This document shows, one piece after another, positions 20,673 through 31,696 of a DNA stretch of 64,000 nt. Numbering within the stretch: position 1 is the stretch's first letter; the number at the start of each line of letters is the position of its first letter. A program made the translations under genes and the position numbers. Source of the stretch: Corallium rubrum (taxonomy: Eukaryota > Cnidaria > Anthozoa > Scleralcyonacea > Coralliidae); contig CAXIUP010000025.1 in the NCBI GenBank assembly GCA_964035015.1, positions 104,501 to 168,500 on the forward strand. Reading direction: 5' to 3'. Under the pieces are notes generated by a model. The model did not search any database. It saw only the letters and a list, made by a program, of their open reading frames with translations, and had not been told where the DNA came from.

Positions 20673-22502
20673 ATGTGGAGTTGGATGTACTTAACCACTT
20701 TAAATAAGCATTGCTCCGTTAATAAAAAGAAAAGTTAAAGCAAAACGCCTCCCAGGATGGCTAACTACAGATATAAGAAATAATATAAAACTACGTGAGA
20801 CATATTTAAAACAAGCTAAGCAAACAAATCTTCAGGATGATTGGGTTTTATATAGAAGCTACAGAAACAAAGTTGTGAAAAAAAATTGCGAATCAAAAGG
20901 GACTTACTACACTTAACTACTAAACGAAAACATCACAAAACCCAAGTTACGTTGGAAAATCTTTAGGGATACTGCATAAATACATACAGACCGACAACAG
21001 AATTTCTAATTATTGATAATGTACAATACACTGATCGCCATGGAATTAGCAACATTTTTAATAACTACTTCATCAATGTTATCAAAGAAACAAGGGATAC
21101 AATACCCTCCAACCTCCAGATCAACTATACGAAACTGCAAATATATATTGAATCAAAAATACAAAACAATATCAGTTTCAGCATACATTGTATAACTGAA
21201 GAAAATACACGTGAACTTTTAATTAATCTCATTGTCAATAAAGCCACTGGCCTTGACAGTATTGATGCATTTTCCCTAAGAATGGCAACGCCGGCACTAT
21301 TTAAATCAATAACTAAGCTATGCAACATCAGCATTACTAACAGTGAATTCCCAAAGCAATGGAAAGAAGCTAGGGTGATGCCTAAACCAAAAGAGGAAGT
21401 GACATCTGAAAGATCTAATCATAGACCTCTCTCCATACTTTCTATTGTTTCTAAAATATTGGAAAGACACGTCTATAATAACTCCTTTAATTTCCTGCAA
21501 CGCCATGGACTATTAACTAAATATCAACATGGCTTCAGAATTAATCATTCATGTGAAACGTTATTAACATCTTTACATGATATGATTTCATCGTCAATTG
21601 ATAATGGTGAAATAAATGGATTAACACTTCTTGACTTTTCAAAAGCGTTCGACATAATTGATCACAACATTTTGTTAAAAAAACTTGAATTACATCATTT
21701 TAACACGGATACAGTAAAGTGGTCCCAATCATACCTATCAAACCGTTCTCAAAGAGTCGAATTTAAAACCTCTCTTTCAGATTCACTGCCTATATATTAT
21801 GGTGCTCCTCGAGGATCTATCTTAGGACCGCTTTTATTCATCATTTATATTAATGATCTTCCTCTTGAGCTCAAACAAAACACAACAACTCCTTTTATAT
21901 TTGCGGACAACTCTACATTGCTTGCTTCAAGTCAAACAACAATAGATCTAAACCACAAATTGAATATTGACATCAGACAAGTGTTAAACTGGGTCAACAC
22001 TAATCTAATGTGCCTAAATACTAAGAAAGCTAAAAGTATATATTCCAGACGAAAATTCAGTGCATTAGATAATTTGGAAGTCAGAGTAGATAATGTAACG
22101 ATTGAAGAGGTAAAAACAGTAAAACTTCTAGGTGTCAATTTTGATGATCTACTCTTATGGGATGAGCAAATTAAAGCCGTATACCAAACTGTTAACAAAC
22201 GGTTATTTTTATTAAAATGAATGAGACAAAATCTACCGTTTCCCTCTCGCATAATGTTTTATAATTCTCTAGTCTATCCTCATCGACTTTACTGTTGCAC
22301 TATGTGGGGCAATGCAACGAACGAAAGACTTAATGATCTCTTGAAGCTACAAAAGAGATCAGCACGTATTATACTTGAAGCGACCACTGGGAGTCCGTCA
22401 GTTGATTTATTTCAGAAACTTGATTGGATTCCAATTCACAATTTAATTAAGATAAGAAAACTTCTTCTGGTATTTAGTGTTTTAAAGAATAAGCATACAT
22501 AA
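20673..22502 (+). pseudogene. LINE-C linker and reverse transcriptase, catalytic site changed
   Basis: The linker reads LPGWLTTDIRNNIKLRETYL and LQDDWVLYRSYRNKVVKKN with scattered stops. From 21282 the RT is open: FPKQWKEARVMPKP, NHRPLSILSIVSKILERHV, LLDFSKAFDIIDH (motif A), GAPRGSILGP (motif B altered from GVPQGS) and FADN (motif C), where the second catalytic Asp codon at 21909-21911 is AAC (Asn). A stop near 22218 is followed in frame by MRQNLPFPSR, LYCCTMWGNATNERL and LQKRSARIILEATTG, ending KLLLVFSVLKNKHT where LINE-E interrupts. The C-terminus resumes at 24905. Confidence 0.85.
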
Positions 22503-23172
22503 GATAAGATAAGATAGATAAAAAATTTATTTAGACACGCTAACTTCATCAACTGTAAAGTTGGTTTCCATGGAGGGCGTGCATTTAAAGATATATATAC
22601 ATAATTATAGTAACAAACAAGATAAGAAATTTAAGAATACATAACCAATATAGGCACTAAAAGTCAAACATATACACTATTACTATTTATCACAAAATTA
22701 TTTTAAGAAAACGTGAGTAGCAACTTTACTTTTAAATGTAGAATAGGTCCGAGACCCTTTTATTATACATGGTAAGGAGTTCCAAGTTACAGCGCCATTA
22801 TAACTGAAGCTATTTTTTAAACTATCAGTTTTAGGTTGAGGTATTTGCAGCAATGAATTACAACCTCGTATATTGTAATTAGTAACTTCAGACTTTTTAT
22901 GAAAATATCTTTAAGCGATTCAGGCCCCTTGCCATTTAAAACTTTGTACATCAATCTCACTTTCTATTTCATTCTTTGAGTGTCTAAAGTATCCCAGCCC
23001 AAATAGCTGACAGCTACTGTATAAGGGACATCATTACTCATGTGCACAAGAATTCTAGCAGACCTATTATGTAATTTTTGTAACTTTTTGGAATGACACT
23101 GCCGAACACATAGCATACTTCATTACAATAATTGAAATAGGGCATTGTAAACAGATAATAAGGTATCTTTAT

Positions 23173-23790
23173 CAACAACCGCGTGCTTACGCTCCACTAA
23201 GTGTAAACAACAAATCATTTGAGGTCGTGAGTACAGCAAAATTCCTTGGTGTAACTATTACACAAGATCTAAAGTGGAACACGCACCTTGAGAACATCGT
23301 ACGGAAAGCTGCTAAGCGTATTTATTTGTTAAGACAACTCAAACGAGCTGATGTAGATTCCAAATCGTTAATTGGATTCTATTGTTCCTGTATAAGATCA
23401 ATACTTGAATATGCTTGTCAGGCGTTCCATACTAGCTTACCTCAGAATTTATCACATGATATAGAGCATATTCAGAAGAGAGCCTTGCAAATTATTTATC
23501 ATGATCTAAGTTACACTGAAAACCTAAAAATAGCAGAATTACAAACTTTATATGAAAGACGGTCTATGCTGTGTGAGAAGTTATTCTCAAATATTATTTC
23601 GAATTCACATCATAAGTTGGCTGAATTGTTACCAGCTGAAAATATTAACTCATATAGACTAAGACATAATAGGAAGTTTAATGTTAAGAAGACAAAGACA
23701 AATAGATTTAATAATAGCTTTATCATGTATCATGTATCAAGCAGCAAAGATATAAATTTTATTGTAGGTAAATTTGGTGTTTTTATATAA
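23173..23790 (+). pseudogene. LINE-F C-terminal RT fragment
   Basis: The open frame reads PLSVNNKSFEVVSTAKFLGV, TQDLKWNTHLENIVRKAAKR, YLLRQLKRADVDSKSLIGFY, LEYACQAFHTSLPQNLS and HIQKRALQIIYHDLSY. It closely parallels the C-terminus of LINE-K (KILGVTIQNNLKWN, LTQLKRANVPPKE, IQKRALKIIYGYD), so both belong to one family. No catalytic motif is included. Confidence 0.8.
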
Positions 23791-23873
23791 TTATTTATTG
23801 TAACTATCTTGATCGCTGTAATTCAGTCCTTGGACTGCAATGGTTGATTTTATTATTAAACGATTAAATAATA
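23173..23873 (+). mobile_element. LINE-F: 3' end fragment of another LINE inside LINE-E
   Basis: It is a 0.7-kb + strand insertion holding only the RT C-terminal region and the 3' UTR with TTTTATTATTAAACG at the end. 5' truncation of this degree is usual for LINE copies. LINE-E reading resumes on both sides. Confidence 0.75.
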
Positions 23874-24904
23874 ACATCTCTTCTTCTACATATAACTCCA
23901 ATACCAGTATTAATTTTCTTACAGATATTGTCAGTATTCTTATCACAGGACAAATGCTGATCGACAATTACTCCTCGATATTTACTTTCAAACACTTGTT
24001 TTATCGGCATATCTTGAATATATAATTCAGGCTGTTTATCAATATTTTTAAGCCTGGGCTTTGATCCAATTAAGAAAAATTCAGTCTATGCAACGTTCAG
24101 ACTTAACTTGTTGGCCAATAGCCAAATTTTAAGACGTTCTAAATCAGCATTCATGACTGACTGTACCTCTTCTATTGAGCTTCCAGATGATGTTAGATTA
24201 GTGTCATGAGCAACCAATCGCGATGTTGTTTGCATTAGACACCCTGGAAGATCATTGATATATATCAAAAAGAGTAATGTACCCAAAATAGAGCCCTGTG
24301 GAACTCCACAGGTAATTGGCCTTTCAGATGAGGTAGCGCCATTCATTTTACATACCTGGACTCGATCTGATAAGAAAAGGAATAGGAATTTAATAATAAA
24401 AAAGCCTTTCCTTTCAGGCCATAAAGCTCCAGTTTACGTAGTAATATTTGATGATTTACTGTGTCAAACGCATTTTTTGAATCGACAAAAACAACCAAAT
24501 TAAACAAGCCCTGGTCCAGATTCAAGTACCAATTATTTGTGGCATCTAATAATGCCGTCGCAGTAGAATGAAATTTCCGAAAGCCAAATTGATTTTTTGA
24601 AAGTAATTTAGTTTCTGTGAGATACTCATATAACTGATCGTATAAAATTCGATCCATTAATTTACTTATGGCTGGTCGAACAGAAATAGCTCTATAGTTT
24701 TCAGGTAAATTTCGTGGTCCGCTTTTGTGGATAGGTGTTACTCTAGCCATTTTCCATCCAATTGGAAAAATGGATTGAAGAATAGAGTAATTAAAAATGT
24801 AAGTCAAAGTTGAAGAAATCACAGGAGAAGCGACTTAAAATTTTGGTGGATATCTTGTCAATACCAGTTCCTTTCGAGTTAGATAAACCACAAAGTAGAC
24901 CACA

Positions 24905-25172
24905 AATCTTACCGACATATCTTTACAATTTATTTCAGTTTGTTAATGATGCACACAGTATAAATACAAGATCGTCATTAACCGACTTAAAACTTCCAAA
25001 AGTGCACAGTGAGATCGGAAAAACAAAGATTTCGTATAGTGGGGCTATGTTGTTCAATTCTCTGCCGAACGTCCTTAAAAATATTGAAAATACTTCTAAA
25101 AATTTCTATTTGGAACGAAATTATAATGTAGCCCATTGTAGATACAAATTAACATGCACTTGTACTCAATAA
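24905..25172 (+). pseudogene. LINE-C C-terminal segment
   Basis: The protein continues from the LINE-E left junction: PTYLYNLFQFVNDAHSINTR, LPKVHSEIGKTKISYSGAML and FNSLPNVLKNIENTS, with a stop at 25170. This is the usual LINE C-terminal block (ordinarily W/LFNSLP). The 3' UTR and ATTC tail follow to about 25300. Confidence 0.75.
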
Positions 25173-25289
25173 TTATACAAGAGCGTGTTAATTTTATCAT
25201 TCATCAATTTCACAATTAATGAAGGCCATCTGGCAGAATACTAATGTAAAGATGTTTTTATACCTTCTTTAAATAAAGTTCATTCATAG

Positions 25290-26060
25290 ATTCATTCATT
25301 TCATTAGGTTGTTTCGCACTGTTTTGATTAGGTGTGGTGGGTTGAATAAATAGATTATCTTTTTCCCATTGTGGAAAGAACCATGGTTCTGCTGGTGTGA
25401 TGTTTAAGTCCTTCAGTAGTTTTTGGAAATTTGAACCCAAATAGGATCTTATAGCAACGACTTTCAGGCCAATTGTGGTGACTTTGTCAATTATTTCAAA
25501 TAATTTCTCTTTTACCTTCTCACTTGGACAGGAGTCATGAACCAGGTAATATCCAAGGGGCTGTTTCCAATTCTTAGTGATGCCTCTAGCCATGAACACA
25601 AGAGCAGATGTAGCAACAAGCCAACACCAACTACTTCATCTTTGGCAGCTTCATATAAAAGGCTTGTTTTTAAAGAGACGTCATCCATAGAGATTGTGAA
25701 GTTTGTAGGATTCATTCTTCACTTTAACTTTGGTGGCTATCACATCCATTGCTTGCTGTGTAAACCCAGGAGATTTTGGCAATCCTGAAACCCATTTCAG
25801 AAGGCTTGTCCTCTTTTCTTTCGAGAATGGAGTTCAATTTGAACTTTGACAAAATTGACAATTCTCTCAGGCAACATTTGTTCTCAGAGCTTCCAATACT
25901 TCCTTGCTTACAGAGCTGTTTTTCTTCTTTTTCATATTTAGTGCTTGTCGAAGACGAGTCATTCATTTTCTTTGCCGTGCAATTATTAATCGCTGGTGCA
26001 CTTTTCTTGGTGTTTGACATTCCACATGGCACGTCTGTTGTACTGGAGACTGAATGACAT
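25290..26060 (-). pseudogene. P-element/THAP9-like transposase core, broken
   Basis: The exon starts after the acceptor ATACTGTAG at 26061. It reads VIQSPVQQTCHVECQTPRK, LRQALNMKKKKNSSVSKEV (coiled-coil-like), SPGFTQQAMDVIATKV, the catalytic start [77 protein letters not shown] and, one frame over, [27 protein letters not shown] is a hallmark of P-element transposases. Several stops and shifts are present, and the C-terminal half is lost where the LINE-C tail begins. With the upstream THAP exon this is a P-type transposase relic. Confidence 0.75.
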
Positions 26061-26164
26061 CTACAGTATCACATATAATTACATCAAATCTTAATAATGT
26101 AAGTTATAACTTACAGTTATTTAAAGGCAGTAATTACATGTATTGTTTCAAAATTAATACATTA

Positions 26165-26244
26165 ATCAATTAGTTCATCAGTTGCTGTTACGTCAAGGTC
26201 ATCCATTGATTCATGTGCTTGTGGGGTATGTGGACAAGGAGGAT
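26165..26244 (-). pseudogene. Probable small exon of the P-element-like gene
   Basis: The acceptor ACTGTAG precedes 26244. The frame reads DPPCPHTPQAHESMDDLDV and reaches a TAA near 26168 unless a weak donor is used before it. Confidence 0.35.
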
Positions 26245-26302
26245 CTACAGTAGTAATAATATAAATACTTAGTGATATAATTAAAAAATAGTGTAACTAC
26301 AG

Positions 26303-26308
26303 TATATA

Positions 26309-26359
<51 letters not shown>

Positions 26360-26410
26360 TATAGTATATATATATATATATATAGTATATATATATAGTA
26401 TATATATATT
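26303..26410. repeat. (AT)n microsatellite with TAGTATATA interruptions
   Basis: A dinucleotide array of about 100 bp, probably inside an intron of the P-element-like gene. Confidence 0.95.
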
Positions 26411-26768
26411 TAACAATTAGATTATGAGCTCGAAATTGCTATGAGTGAATAGTTGACGAGAGCGGAGCTCGAGTCAACTATCATCTCATAGATATTGAGA
26501 GCGAATAATCTAATTGTTTTAGTAGAAACCAACTTGTGTACCTTAGTTCTTCCAAATTATTTCAAAAAACGAAGCATAACCATTGTTTCTGTGTGAAAAC
26601 CAAGGCAAAACAATCTTTCACTCCTCATGTCCTCCATGTTGTTTTACTGCATGGCCGCGCGAGTACTGGTACTCAATTTGCTACTCGCTATCTATTGACG
26701 AATAGATATCGAGTAGAGTAGCCAATCAGATTGCAGCATTTGCAATAGAATACTAGTAAGTTTCTACT

Positions 26769-26993
<225 letters not shown>

Positions 26994-27099
26994 TATATAT
27001 TTTTTACTTTTTAATATGTAGCTAGCAGCAAAACCAATGATTTAGAGTGACGAATTCGAACCCGTTGGTCCTAATATACAAAGTTATAGCATATGTTAC

Positions 27100-27187
27100 C
27101 TTTGTCAATTTCGTCTGTTCTTGTCAGTTTCCATGTTATCTGTAATTGTCTCTTCTGATGTAGGTAGTAGAGTGGTTTGGAAAGCAT
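27100..27187 (-). pseudogene. Probable exon of the P-element-like gene
   Basis: The acceptor ATTTACAG and donor GTAACATA bracket 88 bp that is open in at least one frame. No domain is visible. Placement between the THAP exon and the catalytic exon supports it. Confidence 0.4.
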
Positions 27188-27432
27188 CTGTAAATAATAC
27201 ATAATTAGAGTATTGCAGGTGGGTAGTTTTGACTATAGTTAGATGCAGATTTTCCATTTGATAAGGATATAATGCAGGTATGTTTACAAACAGTTTTTTT
27301 TAATGTTAATTATAAGCACACTGACTTAGTTTGGAGAAAACACAACACTGAATATGGTCTTGGTTCAGTCACAATACATGTACAGCTAGGTTTTTTTTCC
27401 CCTCTATCCCTTGCCTAATCATAAAAACTCAC

Positions 27433-27479
27433 CTTCATCTGTTCTTCTTCTTCATGAAATTTAGAAGTTTGAGCAGAGT
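27433..27479 (-). pseudogene. Probable 47-bp exon of the P-element-like gene
   Basis: It is bounded by TTAATTTCAG and GTGAGTTT, both strong splice sites. One frame reads SAQTSKFHEEEEQMK. Confidence 0.45.
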
Positions 27480-27780
27480 CTGAAATTAAACATTTAATAT
27501 ACATAATGTATGTGGGGTGCATTATTTTAAACATAAATATTTACCTATTCTTTCACTGTAACTTATAATCTTATAATGGGTATTATTATAATCTTAAGAA
27601 AGAGCCACATCACCTTTTGTTATTCTATCAGCTGACCTTTCTTCTAGATTCATAGGATTCATAGACTCTTGCAAGACCAAAATCTAATACATTTTAAACA
27701 TTCAATTTATTTCAATTGATACAAATATATTTTTTTTGAATGACAAGTGATTTACATAGCATATATATTGGTTATAGTAC

Positions 27781-27834
27781 CTTTAGGCATGGTTTGTTTG
27801 TTTTCAGACTCATTACATGTCTTCTTCTTTTTGC
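27781..27834 (-). pseudogene. Probable 54-bp exon of the P-element-like gene
   Basis: It is bounded by TTATCATTCAG and GTACTATA. One frame is Lys-rich (KKKKTCNESENKQTMPK), as in the linker after THAP domains. Confidence 0.45.
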
Positions 27835-27864
27835 CTGAATGATAAAGTTTTGAAATGCATTCAT

Positions 27865-28083
27865 TTAAAGAATATCAAAGAGCGTTGGTACAGCTTCTTT
27901 TCGTAATCTCTTTCTTAAATTATTACAAAACCTGTCCTCTTCAAAATGACCATTACAAATTTTTATCTTGTTGTATAAGTATTGCGTGTCTTTTTTGTAA
28001 AGATCTAGCCTTCTGCTAATAAGAGAGGGGTGTAATAGAAGGAGCATTAAGTTTTCCAAGTCAGCAAAAAAAACTGAAATCTA
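27865..28083 (-). pseudogene. THAP domain exon of a P-element-like gene
   Basis: The frame shows the C-terminal half of a THAP zinc-finger domain: LYKKDTQYLYNKIKICNGHF, then EEDRF and RLRKEAVPTLFDIL. Cys, His (C..HF) and the AVPTLF block are diagnostic of THAP. The N-terminal Cys pair is expected in an upstream exon, since an acceptor-like TCTAGATTTCAG precedes this one. THAP domains are the DNA-binding heads of P-element transposases, which fits the catalytic core 2 kb downstream. Confidence 0.65.
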
Positions 28084-28710
28084 GAACTATATTATTAAGA
28101 GTTATTGCAGTCAGAAAATACATGTATCTTGGCGGCTAAAAAAAGAAGAGCTTTGAATTTTTATATTTTGCATATTATTGAGGGGGTCGAGGGGCAGCGG
28201 GCGTTAGAAAGGAGGGGGATAATACAAGGAGAAGACTTGAAGAAATAATGGTATGTATGATATTCAACAATAGTACATAAAGAATATACATACATACATA
28301 CATTACGTAAAAACACAAATATATACAACTACTGGATAGACACATGCTCATGTGCAAATTAGAAACCAAGTGTGGTGGCAGGCGTTGTGGTACTCATCCT
28401 AATATCTAACAAGTGTATATCAAGTGATCAAGTTTCAGTACAAAATACAGTATGGAAATTGTTCTGGCTCTATTACAAAAATCAAAATCAATTAAGATTG
28501 GTTTTTATTTGTGGTATGTAAACATGATCATTTGCACTTTTTAACAACAGCTTTTAAAAGGGGATCGAAGTTTTAATGTGTGATGAACAGAAACAGGATA
28601 AAAACAGTCATATTTAGAACGATTCATGAATGTTTGAGCAAGGAAATAACGGTAATTGTTTAAGTTGTTTTGTACGGCATTTGAGTTTTCAGAAAGGGTC
28701 AATTTGCGGA
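28060..28710. other. Non-coding stretch
   Basis: No gene is recognised apart from the THAP exon edge. A short (CATA)n run lies at about 28286-28304. Confidence 0.5.
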
Positions 28711-29960
28711 TAATGGGAAAGAGACTTTAGTTCTCCCCATCCTAAAGAAGATCGGATTAGAACTGCTTTTCGAGAATTATCAGCCTGTCATGTAATTTAC
28801 CGTTCATGTCAAAGGTTACAGCTGTTTTTGCACAAATAAACACATCATCATATGATGTCAAATAGCTTGTATCCATTACTGCAGTCAGCTTACAGGCAGA
28901 ATCACAGTACAGAAACGACGTTATTGAAAGTTAGGAATGACATATTTGAATTTGAATTTATTATTTTGAATTTATTAAATTTGCCACTTAATTCTATACT
29001 TTCATACTTCACTAACAGGAGTCAACGCATCTATATTTCAGGTGTATTATCAAATTATTTCCAGTTAAATTATGGCGTCCCTCAGGGATCTTGTCTTGGT
29101 CCCTTGCTTTATATCATTTATGCCTTCAAACTGTTCGATATTATTGAAAACCATCTTCCAGATGCTCATTGCTTTGCAGATGACACCCAACTATATTTGT
29201 CATAACCAACCGGATAGCCAACTTGATCAAGATGAAGGCTTAGCTGCTATGGAAAATTGTATACGAGATATCCGCAAATGCATGAGGAATGATCAACTTT
29301 TCCTTAACGATGGAAAAACCGAATTTCTTATGATACGTACTAAACAGCAACTCGCCAAACTTAGTATTTCTCATATCAACATTGGTGATTCAGCTGTAGT
29401 CGAGGAGCGTTAGAAACCAAGGTCCTGGTTCGACGAAAAATTCGCCATGGAAACGCACTTAGTGGAGATTCTGGTTCATGCATTTATTACCACACGACTG
29501 GGTTACTGCAATAGTTTATTGTTTGGTTTGCCGCAGTATCAGCTAGCCAAATTACAACGAGTACAGAACGCAGCGGCCAGGCTTATTTGTAAATTACCTA
29601 GATTATGTCATATTACACCTGTCCTCTGTGATCTCCACTGGCTTCCGATTAATCATCGTATTGGATTCAAGATTTTATGGATTACTTTCAAAGCAATTCA
29701 TGGTATTGCTCCTGATTATATTTGTAATATTATCAAAGTCAAAAAGTCCTCTAGGTATAATCTACGTAATAATAATGAGACATTACCACTATCACCATAT
29801 GAGATAAATCACTTGCAACATTAGGCGATAGGGCATTTCCAGCCCCGAAACTATGGAACTCATTACCTAAGGAAATTAGAAACATTAATTCTTTATCAAT
29901 TTTTAAGTCACATTAAGACCTTTCTTTTTAAACGTGCTTTTAACCTATAGTCATGTTCTA
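28710..29960 (+). pseudogene. LINE-G reverse transcriptase, motif A deleted
   Basis: The frame starts at KETLVLPILKKIGLELLFEN and goes on to PLLQSAYRQNHSTETTLLKV and RNDIFEF. It then jumps to LPLNSILSYFTNRSQRIYIS, so the block with motif A (the first catalytic Asp) is missing. NYGVPQGSCLGPLLYIIYA (motif B) and CFADDTQLYLS (motif C) are kept. A shift near 29205 leads into QLFLNDGKTEFLMIRTKQQ. A second gap near 29415 is followed by ITTRLGYCNSLLFGLPQYQ, LQRVQNAAARLICKLPR and HWLPINHRIGFKIL. The end reads GDRAFPAPKLWNSLPKEIRN after a stop at 29823. The copy cannot be active. Confidence 0.85.
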
Positions 29961-30068
29961 TATACTTGTAACATTTTATGATGACTGTAATATTTTACTT
30001 TCATTGGTTTATAATGCGCTTTTGATCATTTTTATGTAATTGGCGCAATATAAATTTCATTTTAAATT
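28710..30068 (+). mobile_element. LINE-G: L2/Rex-like LINE, 5'-truncated and internally deleted
   Basis: It holds RT and C-terminal sequence plus a 3' UTR ending TGGCGCAATATAAATTTCATT, a familiar kind of L2-type terminus. The 5' break is near 28710. Confidence 0.75.
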
Positions 30069-31500
30069 GAGTTTTACAAAACAGTTCAGTGATTTCAACT
30101 TTATTTCAGCAACAGTGATTTCAGTTTTAATAGCAAAAATCTGAAGTTAGTGAAGAGAAAAAATTTATACATACACTTGCATTTATATTTATATTTATAA
30201 GCAATTCAACAACATAAATTGCTGGTAGACCGACTGAAAAACAAAACAAAGCATAACGTTTTGTTAACTGAAAAGTTTGTTTTTTCTTTGTGATATAAAC
30301 TTATACCTGGTCGGAAAGCTAGCGAAACTAAAACGCTACATAAGAGTTTTTTTCTTGTTTTTAGATGTTTTGCAGTTTTGCAGTTTTATAGTGCTGAGCA
30401 CTATAATTGTTTACTTTCCCTGCAGTTGTTTTATTGTTTCGTTCGTCACAGTTTGAACCACCTGAATCCTACTTTAATCAACTTCTTTTTTTTTCAATCT
30501 AATAATTTATTTCAGTAATATTTTGTACTGAAAAATATTTTCTTTATGCTTTCTGACTATATCTATGCATCTGGCATTCAAGAAGGTTAAAATAGAAAAG
30601 TGGGACAACTTAAGGCAATAAACTGCAAAAACGAACAACAAAGAGAAATAATCCACACAACCCTTTCGGGCTTTGACTTTGCAACAGACCTGGTCGGGTG
30701 ATTTAAGTAACGAAAATTGTTTCAACCATTCCCAGTGTTTTTAGCAATTAACTATTTGGTCGGGTTATTTATTTTTGCAGGGAATAAATGCTGAAATATA
30801 TAAAAGCATATGGAAACTTTTTTGTTTTGAATCCCTGCAAGCGAGGTTCAGCCAAGTTCGCACAAAATACAGTAAAATCAAACGTATTCAAATGAATTAT
30901 TTCCTAATTTTTTTCTAAAACTGATTACATATTCTTATGTATATAACATATTATGTGTCAGATTAAACAATCGCCGTTTTTTCTCTGCTCGAAATCTTGA
31001 CTTTTTATGAATCGTTCCATCAGTCATTCTGTCCAGTCCTGATTTTGTTTGTACGCACATATAAAGCGTCCTCTAAAATCGTTATAAAATACAAGCGAAC
31101 CTCCGTACTGAACAAAAAACAATCCATTTCTTGATTAATTTTGATTCTAAAAATCAGGATCATACATTTCATTTTCGTGATACAGTGATGTTTTGTGTTC
31201 CGAACAGCTTTTTCCCTAGAACTTCGCAAAATACACTTGCCAGAAAAATTAGCAGCGCTGGTAAACCTCGGGCATGCGCAGTGAAGAACGTGGGACATGT
31301 TTCTGCCGGAGTCGGACTTCTGGTTATTCTTTATTCTGTGACTGAACCTAAACATTGCCACTTGAAGTACATCCGCGCATAAAAATTTGGTGTTTGAGCG
31401 GTTGGTGGACCTATGCGAAGACAGTCGCTATGTTGGACTCTTGATTGGCTACAAATTCAGAAAAATTATCCCACTGATAGGAAAGCTAGGTTATGGATAT
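30069..31500. other. Non-coding stretch
   Basis: I see no gene. Open frames on the - strand at 30507-30725 and 31020-31361 carry no recognisable domain. It may include the LINE-H 5' UTR at its right end. Confidence 0.5.
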
Positions 31501-31696
31501 TCATTCGTCGCCTTTGAGACAGTGCGTCAATGCGAAATAAGAAGGAAAATGTTAACATAATAAACTGTTTCCTTGAGCTGTCCAGTCGAGATACTGTACT
31601 CTATCGCTGCACTGGGTCAAATTTTCGGCCAGGACTCACCAACCTTATTCCCCACCAACCAACATTCAAGAAACGAAGGGTGAGAAGACCAGAACA

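Larger units (their letters stand above)
22503..24905 (-). mobile_element. LINE-E: 5'-truncated LINE inserted in LINE-C, split by LINE-F
   Basis: It lies on the - strand, with tail (TATCT)n at 22500-22516 and a 5' break at about 24905. The 3' end contains CCCTCCATGGAAACC, shared with LINE-H. A possible short target repeat ACAT flanks it. Confidence 0.8.
22680..24905 (-). pseudogene. LINE-E reverse transcriptase, broken
   Basis: The frame enters at SNSKGTGIDKISTKIL (24900) and continues with SIFPIGWKMARVTPIHKSG, NYRAISVRPAISKLMDRIL, NQFGFRKFHSTATALLD, VVFVDSKNAFDTVNH (motif A) and, after a shift near 24345, CGVPQGSILGTLLFLIYIN. Motif C reads VAHDTN where YADDT is expected, so the first catalytic Asp is His. 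YRGVIVDQHLS follows, then LINE-F interrupts at 23873-23173. Left of that come YFNYCNEVC, KLHNRSARILV, SYLGWDTLDTQR and LMYKVLNGKGPESL. The element is dead. Confidence 0.8.
12908..25300 (+). mobile_element. LINE-C: decayed LINE split by a hAT element and by LINE-E
   Basis: The pieces, in order, are endonuclease (12914-13545), linker plus RT (20673-22502) and C-terminus (24905-25172), followed by a 3' end with ATTC repeats at about 25276-25300. The first gap is filled by the hAT element (13590-20664) and the second by LINE-E with LINE-F (22503-24905). Protein reading continues across both gaps, which shows that LINE-C is the oldest layer. Confidence 0.8.
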
